Shown: positions 1 through 7,599 of the stretch, piece by piece
How the letters are laid out: each line of letters starts with the position of its first letter
How positions within the stretch are numbered: position 1 is the stretch's first letter
Assembly: GCF_900188425.1 (NCBI RefSeq)
Contig: NZ_FZON01000045.1
Coordinates: forward strand, 1 to 43,666
Direction: 5' to 3'
DNA length: 43,666 nt
DNA from: Antarctobacter heliothermus
Lineage (GTDB): Bacteria > Pseudomonadota > Alphaproteobacteria > Rhodobacterales > Rhodobacteraceae
Made by a program: the position numbers and the translations under genes
The notes under the pieces: model-generated
Told to the model about the DNA's origin: nothing
Database searches by the model: none
What the model saw: the letters and a program-made list of their open reading frames with translations, nothing else

Positions 1-318
1 AAGCTGGCCGAGGCGATCCGCTACGCGCTCGGCCGCATGCCCAAGGCGCGTCCATACCTCGATAACGGGCTTCTGGAACTGGACAACAACATCTGCGAGC
101 GGTCAATCAGGCCCCTGACTCTCGGCAGGAAAAACTACCTGTTCATGGGTTCGGAAGGTGGCGGCAAGGCCGCGGCTGTCGCCTACACACTCATCGAAAC
201 CGCCCGCATGAACAGCGTTAATCCCGAAGCCTGGCTCACCTGGGTTCTCGAACGGATCGCCGATCACAAGATCAACCGCATCGGCGAACTCGCGCCATGG
301 AACTGGACGCCGAAATAG
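1..318 (+). CDS. tnpC: IS66 family transposase TnpC, C-terminal fragment (5' truncated by window edge)
   Basis: The reading frame is open from base 1, so the start is outside the window; 105 codons remain. The segment carries the typical IS66 C-terminal block: the LDNN-x2-ERSIRP motif, then [14 protein letters not shown], then the [13 protein letters not shown] helix and a closing WVLERIADH region. This part of IS66 transposases contains the last catalytic glutamate region of the DDE domain (ERSIRP stretch) and the short C-terminal domain. The protein would cut and join the ends of the element together with TnpB. The stop lies 30 bases before the inferred element end, the normal IS66 layout. 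Nothing suggests it is broken inside the visible part. Confidence 0.93.
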   Translation, partial: KLAEAIRYALGRMPKARPYLDNGLLELDNNICERSIRPLTLGRKNYLFMGSEGGGKAAAVAYTLIETARMNSVNPEAWLTWVLERIADHKINRIGELAPWNWTPK

Positions 319-330
319 GCGTCAAGCGCT

Positions 331-348
331 GCGTGGCCGGACGCATAC
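331..348. repeat. Inferred right terminal inverted repeat of the IS66 element
   Basis: The bases at 331-348 (gcgtggccggacgcatac) read inward as GTATGCGTCCGGCCACGC, close to the GTAAGCG-type ends of the IS66 family. The partner repeat is outside the window, so the repeat itself cannot be confirmed. The position is supported by the abrupt switch to dehydrogenase coding sequence at 349. Confidence 0.6.
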
Positions 349-1270
349 GATGGTCCGGGCCGGACAACACCGTGCGAAACCCCTGTTCAGCTTTCGGCCC
401 TTCGTTCAGATAGACCTGCAACTCGTTCATCCGTTCCTGCGCGAAACAGATCATGCCCTTGGTGCCATGCACCTCCCAGTCCAGCCTGTTCTTGCGCCCC
501 CATGCCGACCGCGAGGTCGACAGCGACCCATGCGCGCCGCTGGCAAAGCGCAGCAGCGCCGTCGCCGTATCCTCATTCTCGACCGCGCCGCGCCCGGTGC
601 CATCGGGCAGGGGTCGCGTTTGGTGGATGATCTGCGTGTCCGCCACAAGGCTTTCGATCGGGCCGCACAGCCCCACCATCAGTGACACCAGGTGACAACC
701 CAGATCGCCCAACGTGCCCAGCCCGGCCTCGTCCAGCCGCGCGCGCCATGTCCACGGCAGATCCGGGTCGGCTTGATAGTCCTCATCGACCCAGCCGCGC
801 ACATGCACCACCCGCCCGATCCGCCCCTCACTGATCAGCTTTTGCGCATGGCGAAACGCCGGATTGCGGATGTAATTGTAGCCCACCATCGTGACCGTGC
901 CCGCCGCGCGCGCCACCTCGGCCATCTCTTCGGCCTCACCCAGCGTCAGGGCCATGGGTTTCTCGCACCAGACATGTTTGCCTGCCTTCAGCGCCGCGCA
1001 GGCCATGTCGTGATGCAATCCGTTGGGCGTGGTGATCGACACCACGTCGACACGCGGATCGCTGACCAGGGCGCGCCAGTCATCCGTCGCACGGGCAAAG
1101 CCGAATTGCCCTGCCATGTCGTCTGCCCTGTCGTGCGGCGTGTCGCACAACAGTTCCAGCCGCGCCTCGGGCAGATCGCCGCCCATCACCGCCCGCGCCG
1201 CTCGCCAGGCCAGCGCGTGGGTCTTGCCCATGAAACCCGTTCCGATCAGGCCGATTCCCAATTCCGCCAT
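349..1270 (-). pseudogene. Gfo/Idh/MocA family oxidoreductase, 3' end removed by IS66 insertion
   Basis: The N-terminal Rossmann domain starts at about residue 4 with GIGLIGTGFMGKTHA (the GxGxxG dinucleotide site). It is followed by the EKPMALTLGEAEEM block typical of the family and the C-terminal GFO_IDH_MocA domain (GYNYIRNPAF, then GDLGCHLVSLM). Normal family members are about 340-390 residues. Here the authentic sequence stops at FRTVLSGPDH near residue 307, and the frame then runs about 25 codons into IS DNA to a stop at 272. I chose the ATG at 1270 because GGAGG lies 6 bases upstream; an in-frame ATG at 1282 is the alternative. It is divergent from the LacI-type regulator beside an inositol cluster, so an inositol or other polyol/sugar dehydrogenase role is plausible but inferred. 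Loss of the C-terminal part of the substrate domain probably inactivates it. Confidence 0.85.
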
Positions 1271-1406
1271 CGTGTCCTCCATCCCGACACACCAGCCCTA
1301 GCCAAGCCGCGACTGGGTTCCCAGCGTCCTCGCATGTCGAGGATTGGATTTCTTGCAAAAACCATCATAGGGTGCGACCGACGTTTATCATCTCGCCGAG
1401 GATACC

Positions 1407-2438
1407 ATGGCCAAACGCCCCACCATCACCGACCTCGCCCGCGAATCCGGGGTCAGCGTGGCCACGGTGGACCGGGTGCTGAACGGGCGCGCCAAGGTGC
1501 GTGAGGAAACGGCGCGCCGGGTCTATGAGGCGGCGCAAAAGATCGGCTATCACGCGGCGGCGCTGATCGGGCAACGGATGTTTGCCGACCTGCCAGAGGT
1601 GCGCTTTGGCTTTGTCTTTCCCAAGGCGCGGCAACCGTTCTGGCAGAACGCCGCCCGAGAGATGGAGGCGGCCGTGGCCCGCGCCCCCGGCATCCGCGGA
1701 CAGATCGCGCTGGAGTTCGCGCCCTCGCAAAGCCCCGGCGACATCGCGGGCCTGATGATGGGTCTGGCGGATCGCTGCGACGCCATCGCCGCCTCTGCGG
1801 TGAACCACATGCAGATCACCGACACCGTCAGCCTGCTGCAAGAACGCGGCATCCCCTGCTTTTCCCTGCTCAACGATTTTGCCCAGGGTGTCCGGCAGGG
1901 CTATGTCGGGCTCAACAACATGAAGGTGGGCCGGATCGCGGCGCATATGATGTCCAAAGTCGTCGCCAAACCGGGAAAACTCGCCGTCTTTGTAGGAGGT
2001 TACAGATGGCATGGGCATGAGCTGCGCGAAACCGGCTTTCGCAGCTACTTTCGTGAATACGCGCCGGATTTCTCCATCCTCGACACGATGGTGAACCTTG
2101 AAACCCGGCAGTTGACCTATGAAACCACGCTGGAATTGCTGCAGCGGCACCCGGATTTGCGCGGGCTGTATTGCTCTGGCGGCGGAATGGAAGGCGCCAT
2201 TGCCGCGCTGCGCGAGGCCCGCGCCCCCGGTCAGGTCGCGCTGATCCTGCATGAGCTGATCCCCGAGTCGCGCGCTGCACTGGCGGACCGCTATGCCGAA
2301 ATGTCCATCGCCACCCCGCTGGAACGGCTGTGCAATGACACCGTCGCGCTGATGATCGACGCCGTGCAAAAGGCAGAGGCCCCGACCCCCGGCCAGCACT
2401 TTCTCAAACCCGATCTCTACTTGCCGGAATCCGTCTGA
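1407..2438 (+). CDS. LacI family transcriptional regulator, probable inositol-cluster regulator
   Basis: A 343-residue protein of standard LacI length. Residues 6-50 form the LacI helix-turn-helix (TITDLARESGVSVATVDRVL) and hinge helix. Residues about 65-335 form a periplasmic-binding-protein-like sensor domain of the sugar-binding type. Members of this subgroup usually repress sugar or polyol catabolic genes and release DNA when the sugar binds. It is read in the same direction as the iol genes and starts 136 bases from the divergent dehydrogenase start, so the shared intergenic region and the 285 bases before iolC are its likely targets. I could not find a convincing LacI palindrome with a central CG in either region. 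Regulation of the iol genes is inferred from position only. Confidence 0.88.
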   Translation: MAKRPTITDLARESGVSVATVDRVLNGRAKVREETARRVYEAAQKIGYHAAALIGQRMFADLPEVRFGFVFPKARQPFWQNAAREMEAAVARAPGIRGQIALEFAPSQSPGDIAGLMMGLADRCDAIAASAVNHMQITDTVSLLQERGIPCFSLLNDFAQGVRQGYVGLNNMKVGRIAAHMMSKVVAKPGKLAVFVGGYRWHGHELRETGFRSYFREYAPDFSILDTMVNLETRQLTYETTLELLQRHPDLRGLYCSGGGMEGAIAALREARAPGQVALILHELIPESRAALADRYAEMSIATPLERLCNDTVALMIDAVQKAEAPTPGQHFLKPDLYLPESV

Positions 2439-2523
2439 AAGACCAACCCGCGTCCGACCGCTGACCGGCCAGCGCCCCGCGCCTTGAACCAGCGTCCCGC
2501 CTGCACCATCCCTGCGAACACCC

Positions 2524-2559
2524 CCAAAACCGGATCGCTGGCCAAAACCGGATCGCCGG
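2524..2559. repeat. Two adjacent copies of an 18-base sequence upstream of iolC
   Basis: CCAAAACCGGATCGCTGG at 2524-2541 is followed directly by the same 18 bases with one change (T to C) at 2542-2559. It lies in the 285-base gap between the regulator stop and the iolC start, 165 bases before iolC. The 18-base period is not a multiple of a helical turn. It could be a regulator-binding region or a chance duplication. The rest of 2439-2723 shows no gene. Confidence 0.6.
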
Positions 2560-2723
2560 AATGACGCAAAACCTCTCCCCCCTGCTTTCAAAACCTCTCA
2601 TGAATGAGGCAAAGCGCGCACTGGGGAATTGACCCAATGCCCCCTGTCGGATCACTTTGCGTCAACACGGGCCGTGCTGAGGCGCGCGGGCCGGGTTTTC
2701 GAAGATCCGAAAAGGCAGAACGC

Positions 2724-4622
2724 ATGGGCAAACCCCTGGACGTCATCACCATCGGTCGATCCTCTGTGGATCTGTATGGCGCGCAGATCGGTGGCCGGCT
2801 GGAGGATATGGCCAGCTTCAACAAATACATCGGCGGCTCCCCCACCAATATCGCGGCGGGCACCGCCCGGCTGGGTCTGAAATCGGCGCTGATCACCCGT
2901 GTGGGTGACGAACACATGGGCCGTTTCATCATCGAGGAATTGCAAAAAGAGGGCGTGGACACACGCGGGATCGTCACCGACCCGGACCGCCTGACCGCGC
3001 TGGTCCTGCTGGGCATCCGCGATCAGGAACAGTTTCCGCTGATCTTCTACCGCGAGAACTGTGCCGACATGGCGCTGTGCGAGGAGGACATCGACCCCGC
3101 GTTCATCACGCAGGCCCGCGCCGTCACCGCCACCGGCACCCATCTCAGCCACCCGCGCACAGAGGCCGCCGTGCTCAAGGCGCTGACCATCGCGCGCGCC
3201 GACGGCATGTTGACGGCGCTGGACATCGACTATCGCCCGAACCTCTGGGGGCTGGCGGGGCATGGCGACGGCGAAAGCCGCTTTATCGCCTCGGAAAAGG
3301 TGACGGCGAAATTGCAATCCACCCTGCATCTGTTCGATCTGATCGTGGGAACCGAAGAGGAATTCCACATCGCGGGCGGCACCACCGACACCATTCAGGC
3401 GCTGCGCAACGCGCGCAAGGTCTCTGCTGCCACGCTGGTGTGCAAACGCGGGCCGATGGGCGCCGTGGCCTTTACCGACGCCGTCCCCGACACGCTGGAC
3501 GAGGGCCAAAGCGGCCCCGGCTTCCCGATTGAGGTGTTCAACGTACTGGGCGCCGGGGATGGCTTTATGTCCGGTTTGCTGCGCGGCTGGCTGACGGATC
3601 AGGACTGGCCCACCGCGCTGACCTACGCCAACGCCTGCGGGGCCTTTGCCGTGTCGCGCCACGGCTGCGCGCCCGCCTATCCGTCTTGGGCAGAGCTGGA
3701 ATTCTTCCTCAAACGCGGCGTGAAAACCCCCGCGCTGCGCAAGGACGCGGAACTGGAACAGATCCACTGGGCCACCAACCGCAAAGGCAACTGGCCGGTG
3801 ATGCGTGTCTTTGCCTTTGACCATCGGTCCCAGTTGGAAAGGCTGGAGGGCGCGACGCCCGCCAAGATCGGCGCGTTCAAATCGCTCTGTCTGGACGCCT
3901 GCACGCAGGTGGCGGACGGGCGCGCAGGCTATGGCCTGCTGGTTGACGGACGGCTGGGGCGTGATGCGCTGTACAGGGCCGCAGGCACCGGCCTGTGGAT
4001 TGGCCGCCCAGTGGAATGGCCCGGCTCCCGCCCGCTGACGCTAGAGCCCGAGATCGGCCCGGACTTTGGCGGGCTGAACGAATGGCCGCTGGAACAGGTG
4101 GTCAAGGTGCTGTGTTTCTACCATCCCGACGACCCGGCAGAGATGCGCGCCGAACAGGAGGCGACCGTTGCCCGCCTGTTCCACGCCGCGCGGCGCAACC
4201 GTCTGGAATTCCTGCTAGAGGTGATCCCGTCCAAGGCCGGGCCCGTGGGCGACGACACCACCGCACGGGTGATCCGCCGCTTTTACGACATTGGCGTCTA
4301 TCCCGACTGGTGGAAGCTGGAGCCGATGACCTCTGACGCCGCATGGCAAATGACCGTCGCCGCGATTGAGGACAATGATGCCCATACCCGTGGTATCTTG
4401 GTACTGGGGCTGGGCGCGGACGAGGACGCACTGAAAGCCAGCTTTGAGGTCGCCGCGCCTTATCCGCTGGTCAAGGGCTTTGCCGTCGGGCGCACGATCT
4501 TTGCCGAGGCCGCCCGTGGCTGGATGACCGGCGCGCTCAGTGACGCGCAGGCCATTGCGCTGATGAAGGACAACTATACACGTCTGTGCGGCCTCTGGGA
4601 CGCCGCACGCGGGGAGGACTGA
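2724..4622 (+). CDS. iolC: Bifunctional 5-dehydro-2-deoxygluconokinase / DUF2090 aldolase-like protein (IolC fusion)
   Basis: A 632-residue fusion. Residues 1 to about 325 are a PfkB/ribokinase-type sugar kinase (NPxNIA-like GGSPTNIAAGTARLG near residue 35, and the ATP/anion-hole signature NVLGAGDGFMSGLL near 272). It phosphorylates 2-deoxy-5-keto-D-gluconate in myo-inositol breakdown. Residues about 340-632 are DUF2090, a TIM-barrel domain related to class I aldolases. It is thought to split the phosphorylated product into dihydroxyacetone phosphate and malonate semialdehyde, replacing IolJ. No separate iolJ is visible here. The start at 2724 is chosen because the conserved kinase sequence begins MGKPLDVITIGRSSVDLYG and AAAAGG lies upstream; an upstream in-frame ATG at 2604 would add 40 non-conserved residues. 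Only three bases separate it from iolD. Confidence 0.93.
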   Translation: MGKPLDVITIGRSSVDLYGAQIGGRLEDMASFNKYIGGSPTNIAAGTARLGLKSALITRVGDEHMGRFIIEELQKEGVDTRGIVTDPDRLTALVLLGIRDQEQFPLIFYRENCADMALCEEDIDPAFITQARAVTATGTHLSHPRTEAAVLKALTIARADGMLTALDIDYRPNLWGLAGHGDGESRFIASEKVTAKLQSTLHLFDLIVGTEEEFHIAGGTTDTIQALRNARKVSAATLVCKRGPMGAVAFTDAVPDTLDEGQSGPGFPIEVFNVLGAGDGFMSGLLRGWLTDQDWPTALTYANACGAFAVSRHGCAPAYPSWAELEFFLKRGVKTPALRKDAELEQIHWATNRKGNWPVMRVFAFDHRSQLERLEGATPAKIGAFKSLCLDACTQVADGRAGYGLLVDGRLGRDALYRAAGTGLWIGRPVEWPGSRPLTLEPEIGPDFGGLNEWPLEQVVKVLCFYHPDDPAEMRAEQEATVARLFHAARRNRLEFLLEVIPSKAGPVGDDTTARVIRRFYDIGVYPDWWKLEPMTSDAAWQMTVAAIEDNDAHTRGILVLGLGADEDALKASFEVAAPYPLVKGFAVGRTIFAEAARGWMTGALSDAQAIALMKDNYTRLCGLWDAARGED

Positions 4623-4625
4623 ACC

Positions 4626-6449
4626 ATGACGACACTCCGACTGACCGCCGCTCAGGCGATGGTGCGCTACCTGTCGGCGCAGATGAATGAGGACGGCGAG
4701 CGTTTCCTCGCGGGTTGCTGGGCGATCTTCGGCCATGGCAATGTCGCCGGGATGGGTGAGGCGCTGCACGGCGTGCGCGACACGCTGCCCACCTACCGCG
4801 GCCACAATGAACAAACGATGGCCCACGCCGCCATCGCCTTTGCCAAACAGTCCCGGCGCAAGCGGGCGATGATGGTCACGTCCTCGATTGGCCCCGGGGC
4901 GACCAACATGGTGACCGCGGCGGCGCTGGCCCATGTGAACCGCCTGCCCGTCCTGCTGGTGCCGGGCGATGTCTTTGCCCATCGCGGCCCGGACCCCGTC
5001 CTGCAACAGGTCGAGGATTTCGGCGACGGCACAGTATCCGCCAACGACTGTTTCCGCCCGGTGACGCGCTACTTTGACCGCATCACCCGGCCCGAACAGC
5101 TGCTGACCGCCCTGCCCCGCGCCATGGCCGTGCTTACCGATCCGGCAGCCTGCGGGCCGGTCTGCCTGTCCTTCTGCCAGGACGTGCAGGCAGAGGCGTT
5201 CGATTTCCCGCAGGCGTTCTTTGAGCCGCGCACATGGTATCAGCGCCGCATTCGTCCCGATCATCACGAACTGCACCGCGTCGTCGAACAGATCCGCGCC
5301 GCCAAACGCCCGGTGATCATCGCCGGCGGCGGCGTCCACTACTCGGACGCCTGCGCGCAGCTGCAAGACTTTGCCGAAACACACAACATCCCCGTGGTCG
5401 AAACGCAGGCGGGCAAATCGGCGCTGGCGTGGGACCATCCGCTGAACCTTGGCCCCGTGGGCGTCACTGGCGCCACATCGGCCAACACCGCCTGTGGCGC
5501 GGCCGATCTGGTGCTGGGCGTCGGTACGCGGTTTCAGGATTTCACCACCGGGTCGTGGTCGCTGTTCAAGACCCCCGGCCGCTCGCTGATCAGCCTGAAT
5601 GTCAACGCCTATGACGCGGTCAAACACGGCGCGCTGCCGCTGCAATCGGACGCGCGCACGGGTCTGACGGAACTGGCGCTGGAACTGGCCAGCTACCGCG
5701 CCGACGATCTGGACAGCGCGCTGAAAGCTGACTGGTTCGCACAGGTCGATCCGCTGACCGACGCGCCCGCAGACGGCAACGCCCTGGCCACCGACATGCA
5801 GGTCATCGGTGCGGTTCAACGCGCCAGCACCCCCGACACCGTGGTGATGTGCGCGGCAGGCACCATGCCGGGCGAGCTGCACAAACTGTGGAAGGCCCCG
5901 CGCCCCGGATCCTACCATATGGAATACGGGTTTTCCTGCATGGGCTATGAGATCGCCGGTGCCTTGGGCATCAAGATGGCCCAACCGGACCGCGACGTGG
6001 TCTGCTTTACCGGCGACGGCACCTATATGATGGCCAATTCCGAACTGGCCACCGCCGTCATGATGGGGATCAAGTTCACGCTTGTGATCACCGACAACCG
6101 CGGCTTTGGCTGCATCAACCGGCTGCAAATGGGCACCGGCGGGGCCGAGTTCAACAACCTGCTGGACCACGCGGTGCATGAGACCCCCAGCAATATCGAC
6201 TTTGCCGCCCATGCCGCCAGCATGGGCGCGGCGGCGATCCACGTCAGCTCTATCGCTGAAATGGAGGACGCGCTGGCCCGCGCCAAAGAGGCCACCGGCC
6301 CCTTTGTCATTGTCATCGACACGGACCCCTACCCCTCCACCCCGCACGGCGGAACATGGTGGGAAGTGGCCGTTCCGGAGGTGTCGGACCGCGCCGAAGT
6401 CCAGGACGCCCGCAAGGGATACGAAGCAGCGCTCAAAGAGCGCACCTGA
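4626..6449 (+). CDS. iolD: 3D-(3,5/4)-trihydroxycyclohexane-1,2-dione acylhydrolase IolD
   Basis: A thiamine-diphosphate-dependent ring-opening enzyme of 607 residues, normal for IolD. It hydrolyses the diketone made by IolE to 5-deoxy-glucuronate. The N-terminal ThDP-binding domain carries the GHNEQTMAHAAIAFA glutamate region near residue 60. The central domain spans about 205-340. The C-terminal ThDP domain holds the metal/diphosphate motif GDGTYMMANSELATA with ITDNRGFG near 463-495. It sits between iolC (3-base gap) and iolE (15-base gap), so the genes are almost certainly co-transcribed and translationally coupled. The closest alternative would be an acetolactate synthase-like enzyme, but context and the IolD-type sequence make that unlikely. 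Confidence 0.96.
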   Translation: MTTLRLTAAQAMVRYLSAQMNEDGERFLAGCWAIFGHGNVAGMGEALHGVRDTLPTYRGHNEQTMAHAAIAFAKQSRRKRAMMVTSSIGPGATNMVTAAALAHVNRLPVLLVPGDVFAHRGPDPVLQQVEDFGDGTVSANDCFRPVTRYFDRITRPEQLLTALPRAMAVLTDPAACGPVCLSFCQDVQAEAFDFPQAFFEPRTWYQRRIRPDHHELHRVVEQIRAAKRPVIIAGGGVHYSDACAQLQDFAETHNIPVVETQAGKSALAWDHPLNLGPVGVTGATSANTACGAADLVLGVGTRFQDFTTGSWSLFKTPGRSLISLNVNAYDAVKHGALPLQSDARTGLTELALELASYRADDLDSALKADWFAQVDPLTDAPADGNALATDMQVIGAVQRASTPDTVVMCAAGTMPGELHKLWKAPRPGSYHMEYGFSCMGYEIAGALGIKMAQPDRDVVCFTGDGTYMMANSELATAVMMGIKFTLVITDNRGFGCINRLQMGTGGAEFNNLLDHAVHETPSNIDFAAHAASMGAAAIHVSSIAEMEDALARAKEATGPFVIVIDTDPYPSTPHGGTWWEVAVPEVSDRAEVQDARKGYEAALKERT

Positions 6450-6464
6450 GGGAAAAACACCACC

Positions 6465-7364
6465 ATGAGCGTCAAGATCGGGATCTCTCCCATTGCCTGG
6501 CAGAACGACGACCTGCCCGACCTCACCGCCGCCTACACGATGGAACAGGCGCTGAAGGAAAGCCGCGAGATCGGCTATACCGGCGTCGAACGCGGCCAGC
6601 GCATGCCGCATGACACCGACGGGCTGCGCGCCTATCTGGACAAATACGACATCGCACTCTGCGGCGGCTGGTGCTCCGGCAACCTGCTGGTCAACGACGT
6701 GGCCCAGGAAATCGACGCGGTGCGTCAGCAGGTCGACCAGTTTGTCGCCCTGAACAGCCCCTGCATCGTGTTTGCCGAATGCTCCAACACCGTGCAGGGC
6801 CAGATCGGCACCCCGGTCAATGACCGCCCCAAACTGGACCGCGATCAGGTGACCGCCTACGCGCGCAAGCTGTCCGAACTGGCCAAGTGGATGCAGGATC
6901 AGGGCATGCCGATGGCCTATCACCACCACATGGGCTCGATCATCGAGGATGAGGATGACGTCAACTGGCTGATGCAGGCCAGCGGGCCAGAGGTCTCCCT
7001 GTGCTTTGACACCGGCCACCTGCTGTTCGGCGGCGGCGATGTCATTGCGACGCTGGACCGCTGGGCCGACCGCGTCCACCACGTCCATTTCAAGGACATC
7101 CGCCCGGATGTGGTGGCGGACGTGCGCTCCAATGACCGCAGCTTTCTGGACGCGGTGATCGCGGGCGCCTTTACCGTGCCCGGCGATGGCTGCATCGACT
7201 TTCAGGCCGTCGCTGACCGGCTCAAGGCAATGGATTACAACGGATGGATCGTGGTCGAGGCAGAACAGGACCCGGCCAAGGCCCCGCCCTATGACTATTC
7301 GCAAAACGGCTATCAGCACATCGTTCAGGTCTGCGCCCGGGCCGGGCTGGACATAGCCGGTTGA
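6465..7364 (+). CDS. iolE: Inosose dehydratase IolE
   Basis: A 299-residue xylose-isomerase-like TIM-barrel protein, the usual IolE length. It dehydrates 2-keto-myo-inositol (scyllo-inosose) to the trihydroxycyclohexanedione used by IolD. Visible signatures are ISPIAWQNDDLPDL at the N-terminus, GYTGVERGQRMP near residue 39, the YHHHMGSIIEDEDDV segment near 150 and CFDTGHLLFGGGD near 180. The last two supply the metal-binding Glu/His/Asp residues typical of the family. The HHVHFKDIRPDVV block follows. It lies 15 bases after iolD and 4 bases before the small membrane protein gene. The inosose-forming dehydrogenase IolG and the final enzyme IolA/MmsA are not in the window. Confidence 0.96.
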   Translation: MSVKIGISPIAWQNDDLPDLTAAYTMEQALKESREIGYTGVERGQRMPHDTDGLRAYLDKYDIALCGGWCSGNLLVNDVAQEIDAVRQQVDQFVALNSPCIVFAECSNTVQGQIGTPVNDRPKLDRDQVTAYARKLSELAKWMQDQGMPMAYHHHMGSIIEDEDDVNWLMQASGPEVSLCFDTGHLLFGGGDVIATLDRWADRVHHVHFKDIRPDVVADVRSNDRSFLDAVIAGAFTVPGDGCIDFQAVADRLKAMDYNGWIVVEAEQDPAKAPPYDYSQNGYQHIVQVCARAGLDIAG

Positions 7365-7368
7365 GCCC

Positions 7369-7599
7369 ATGAAAAACCGCGCCTTTGACGTCCAGCACCC
7401 GTTTTTCCTGCCACTTTGGCGGCGGATCGTGACCGTGGCACTCTGCCTTGGCTGGGCGGGGCTGGAACTCAGCTGGGGCAACCCGCTCTGGGCCACGCTC
7501 TTTGCCGCCGTCGGCACCTATTGCGCCCATCAGTTTTTCATCGCCTTCGACCCGGAGGCAATCCGCAAAAGACACACCGACAAAGGAGGATCGTCATGA
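7369..7599 (+). CDS. Small two-helix membrane protein inside the inositol operon
   Basis: A 76-residue protein that I do not recognise. It has a short basic N-terminus (FFLPLWRR), two adjacent hydrophobic stretches at about residues 18-33 and 36-55 separated by a SWGNP turn, and a charged C-terminal tail (RKRHTDKGG). This predicts an inner-membrane hairpin with both ends probably in the cytoplasm. It starts 4 bases after iolE and its last codons overlap the ATG of the next gene (ATGA at 7596), so translation of the oxygenase is probably coupled to it. The next gene's AGGAGG site lies within its last codons. Possible roles are an accessory to transport or a membrane partner of a neighbouring enzyme; both are guesses. 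The tight packing argues for a real gene. Confidence 0.75.
   Translation: MKNRAFDVQHPFFLPLWRRIVTVALCLGWAGLELSWGNPLWATLFAAVGTYCAHQFFIAFDPEAIRKRHTDKGGSS

Larger units (their letters stand above)
1..348 (+). mobile_element. IS66-family insertion sequence, right end only
   Basis: This is the 3' portion of an IS66-type element whose remainder lies outside the window. It holds the C-terminal end of the TnpC transposase. About 30 bases after the transposase stop is a terminal sequence that, read inward from 348, starts GTATGCGTCCGGCC, close to the GTAAGCG start usual for IS66 ends. Homology to a chromosomal dehydrogenase begins immediately at 349, which fixes the border. IS66 elements duplicate 8 bp of target, so 349-356 (gatggtcc) should recur at the other end. 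The exact last base is inferred from the joint with the interrupted gene. Confidence 0.85.

Noticed and set aside
2629-2657. TTGACC-N17-TCACTT as the iolC promoter
   Set aside because: The -35 match is good but the -10 is poor; not strong enough to list as a feature.
4215-7517. 1100-codon open frame on the minus strand opposite iolC, iolD and iolE
   Set aside because: It is antisense to three well-recognised genes, has a low-complexity His/Gly/Val/Arg-rich translation with no domain, and is the usual artefact of high-GC third positions.
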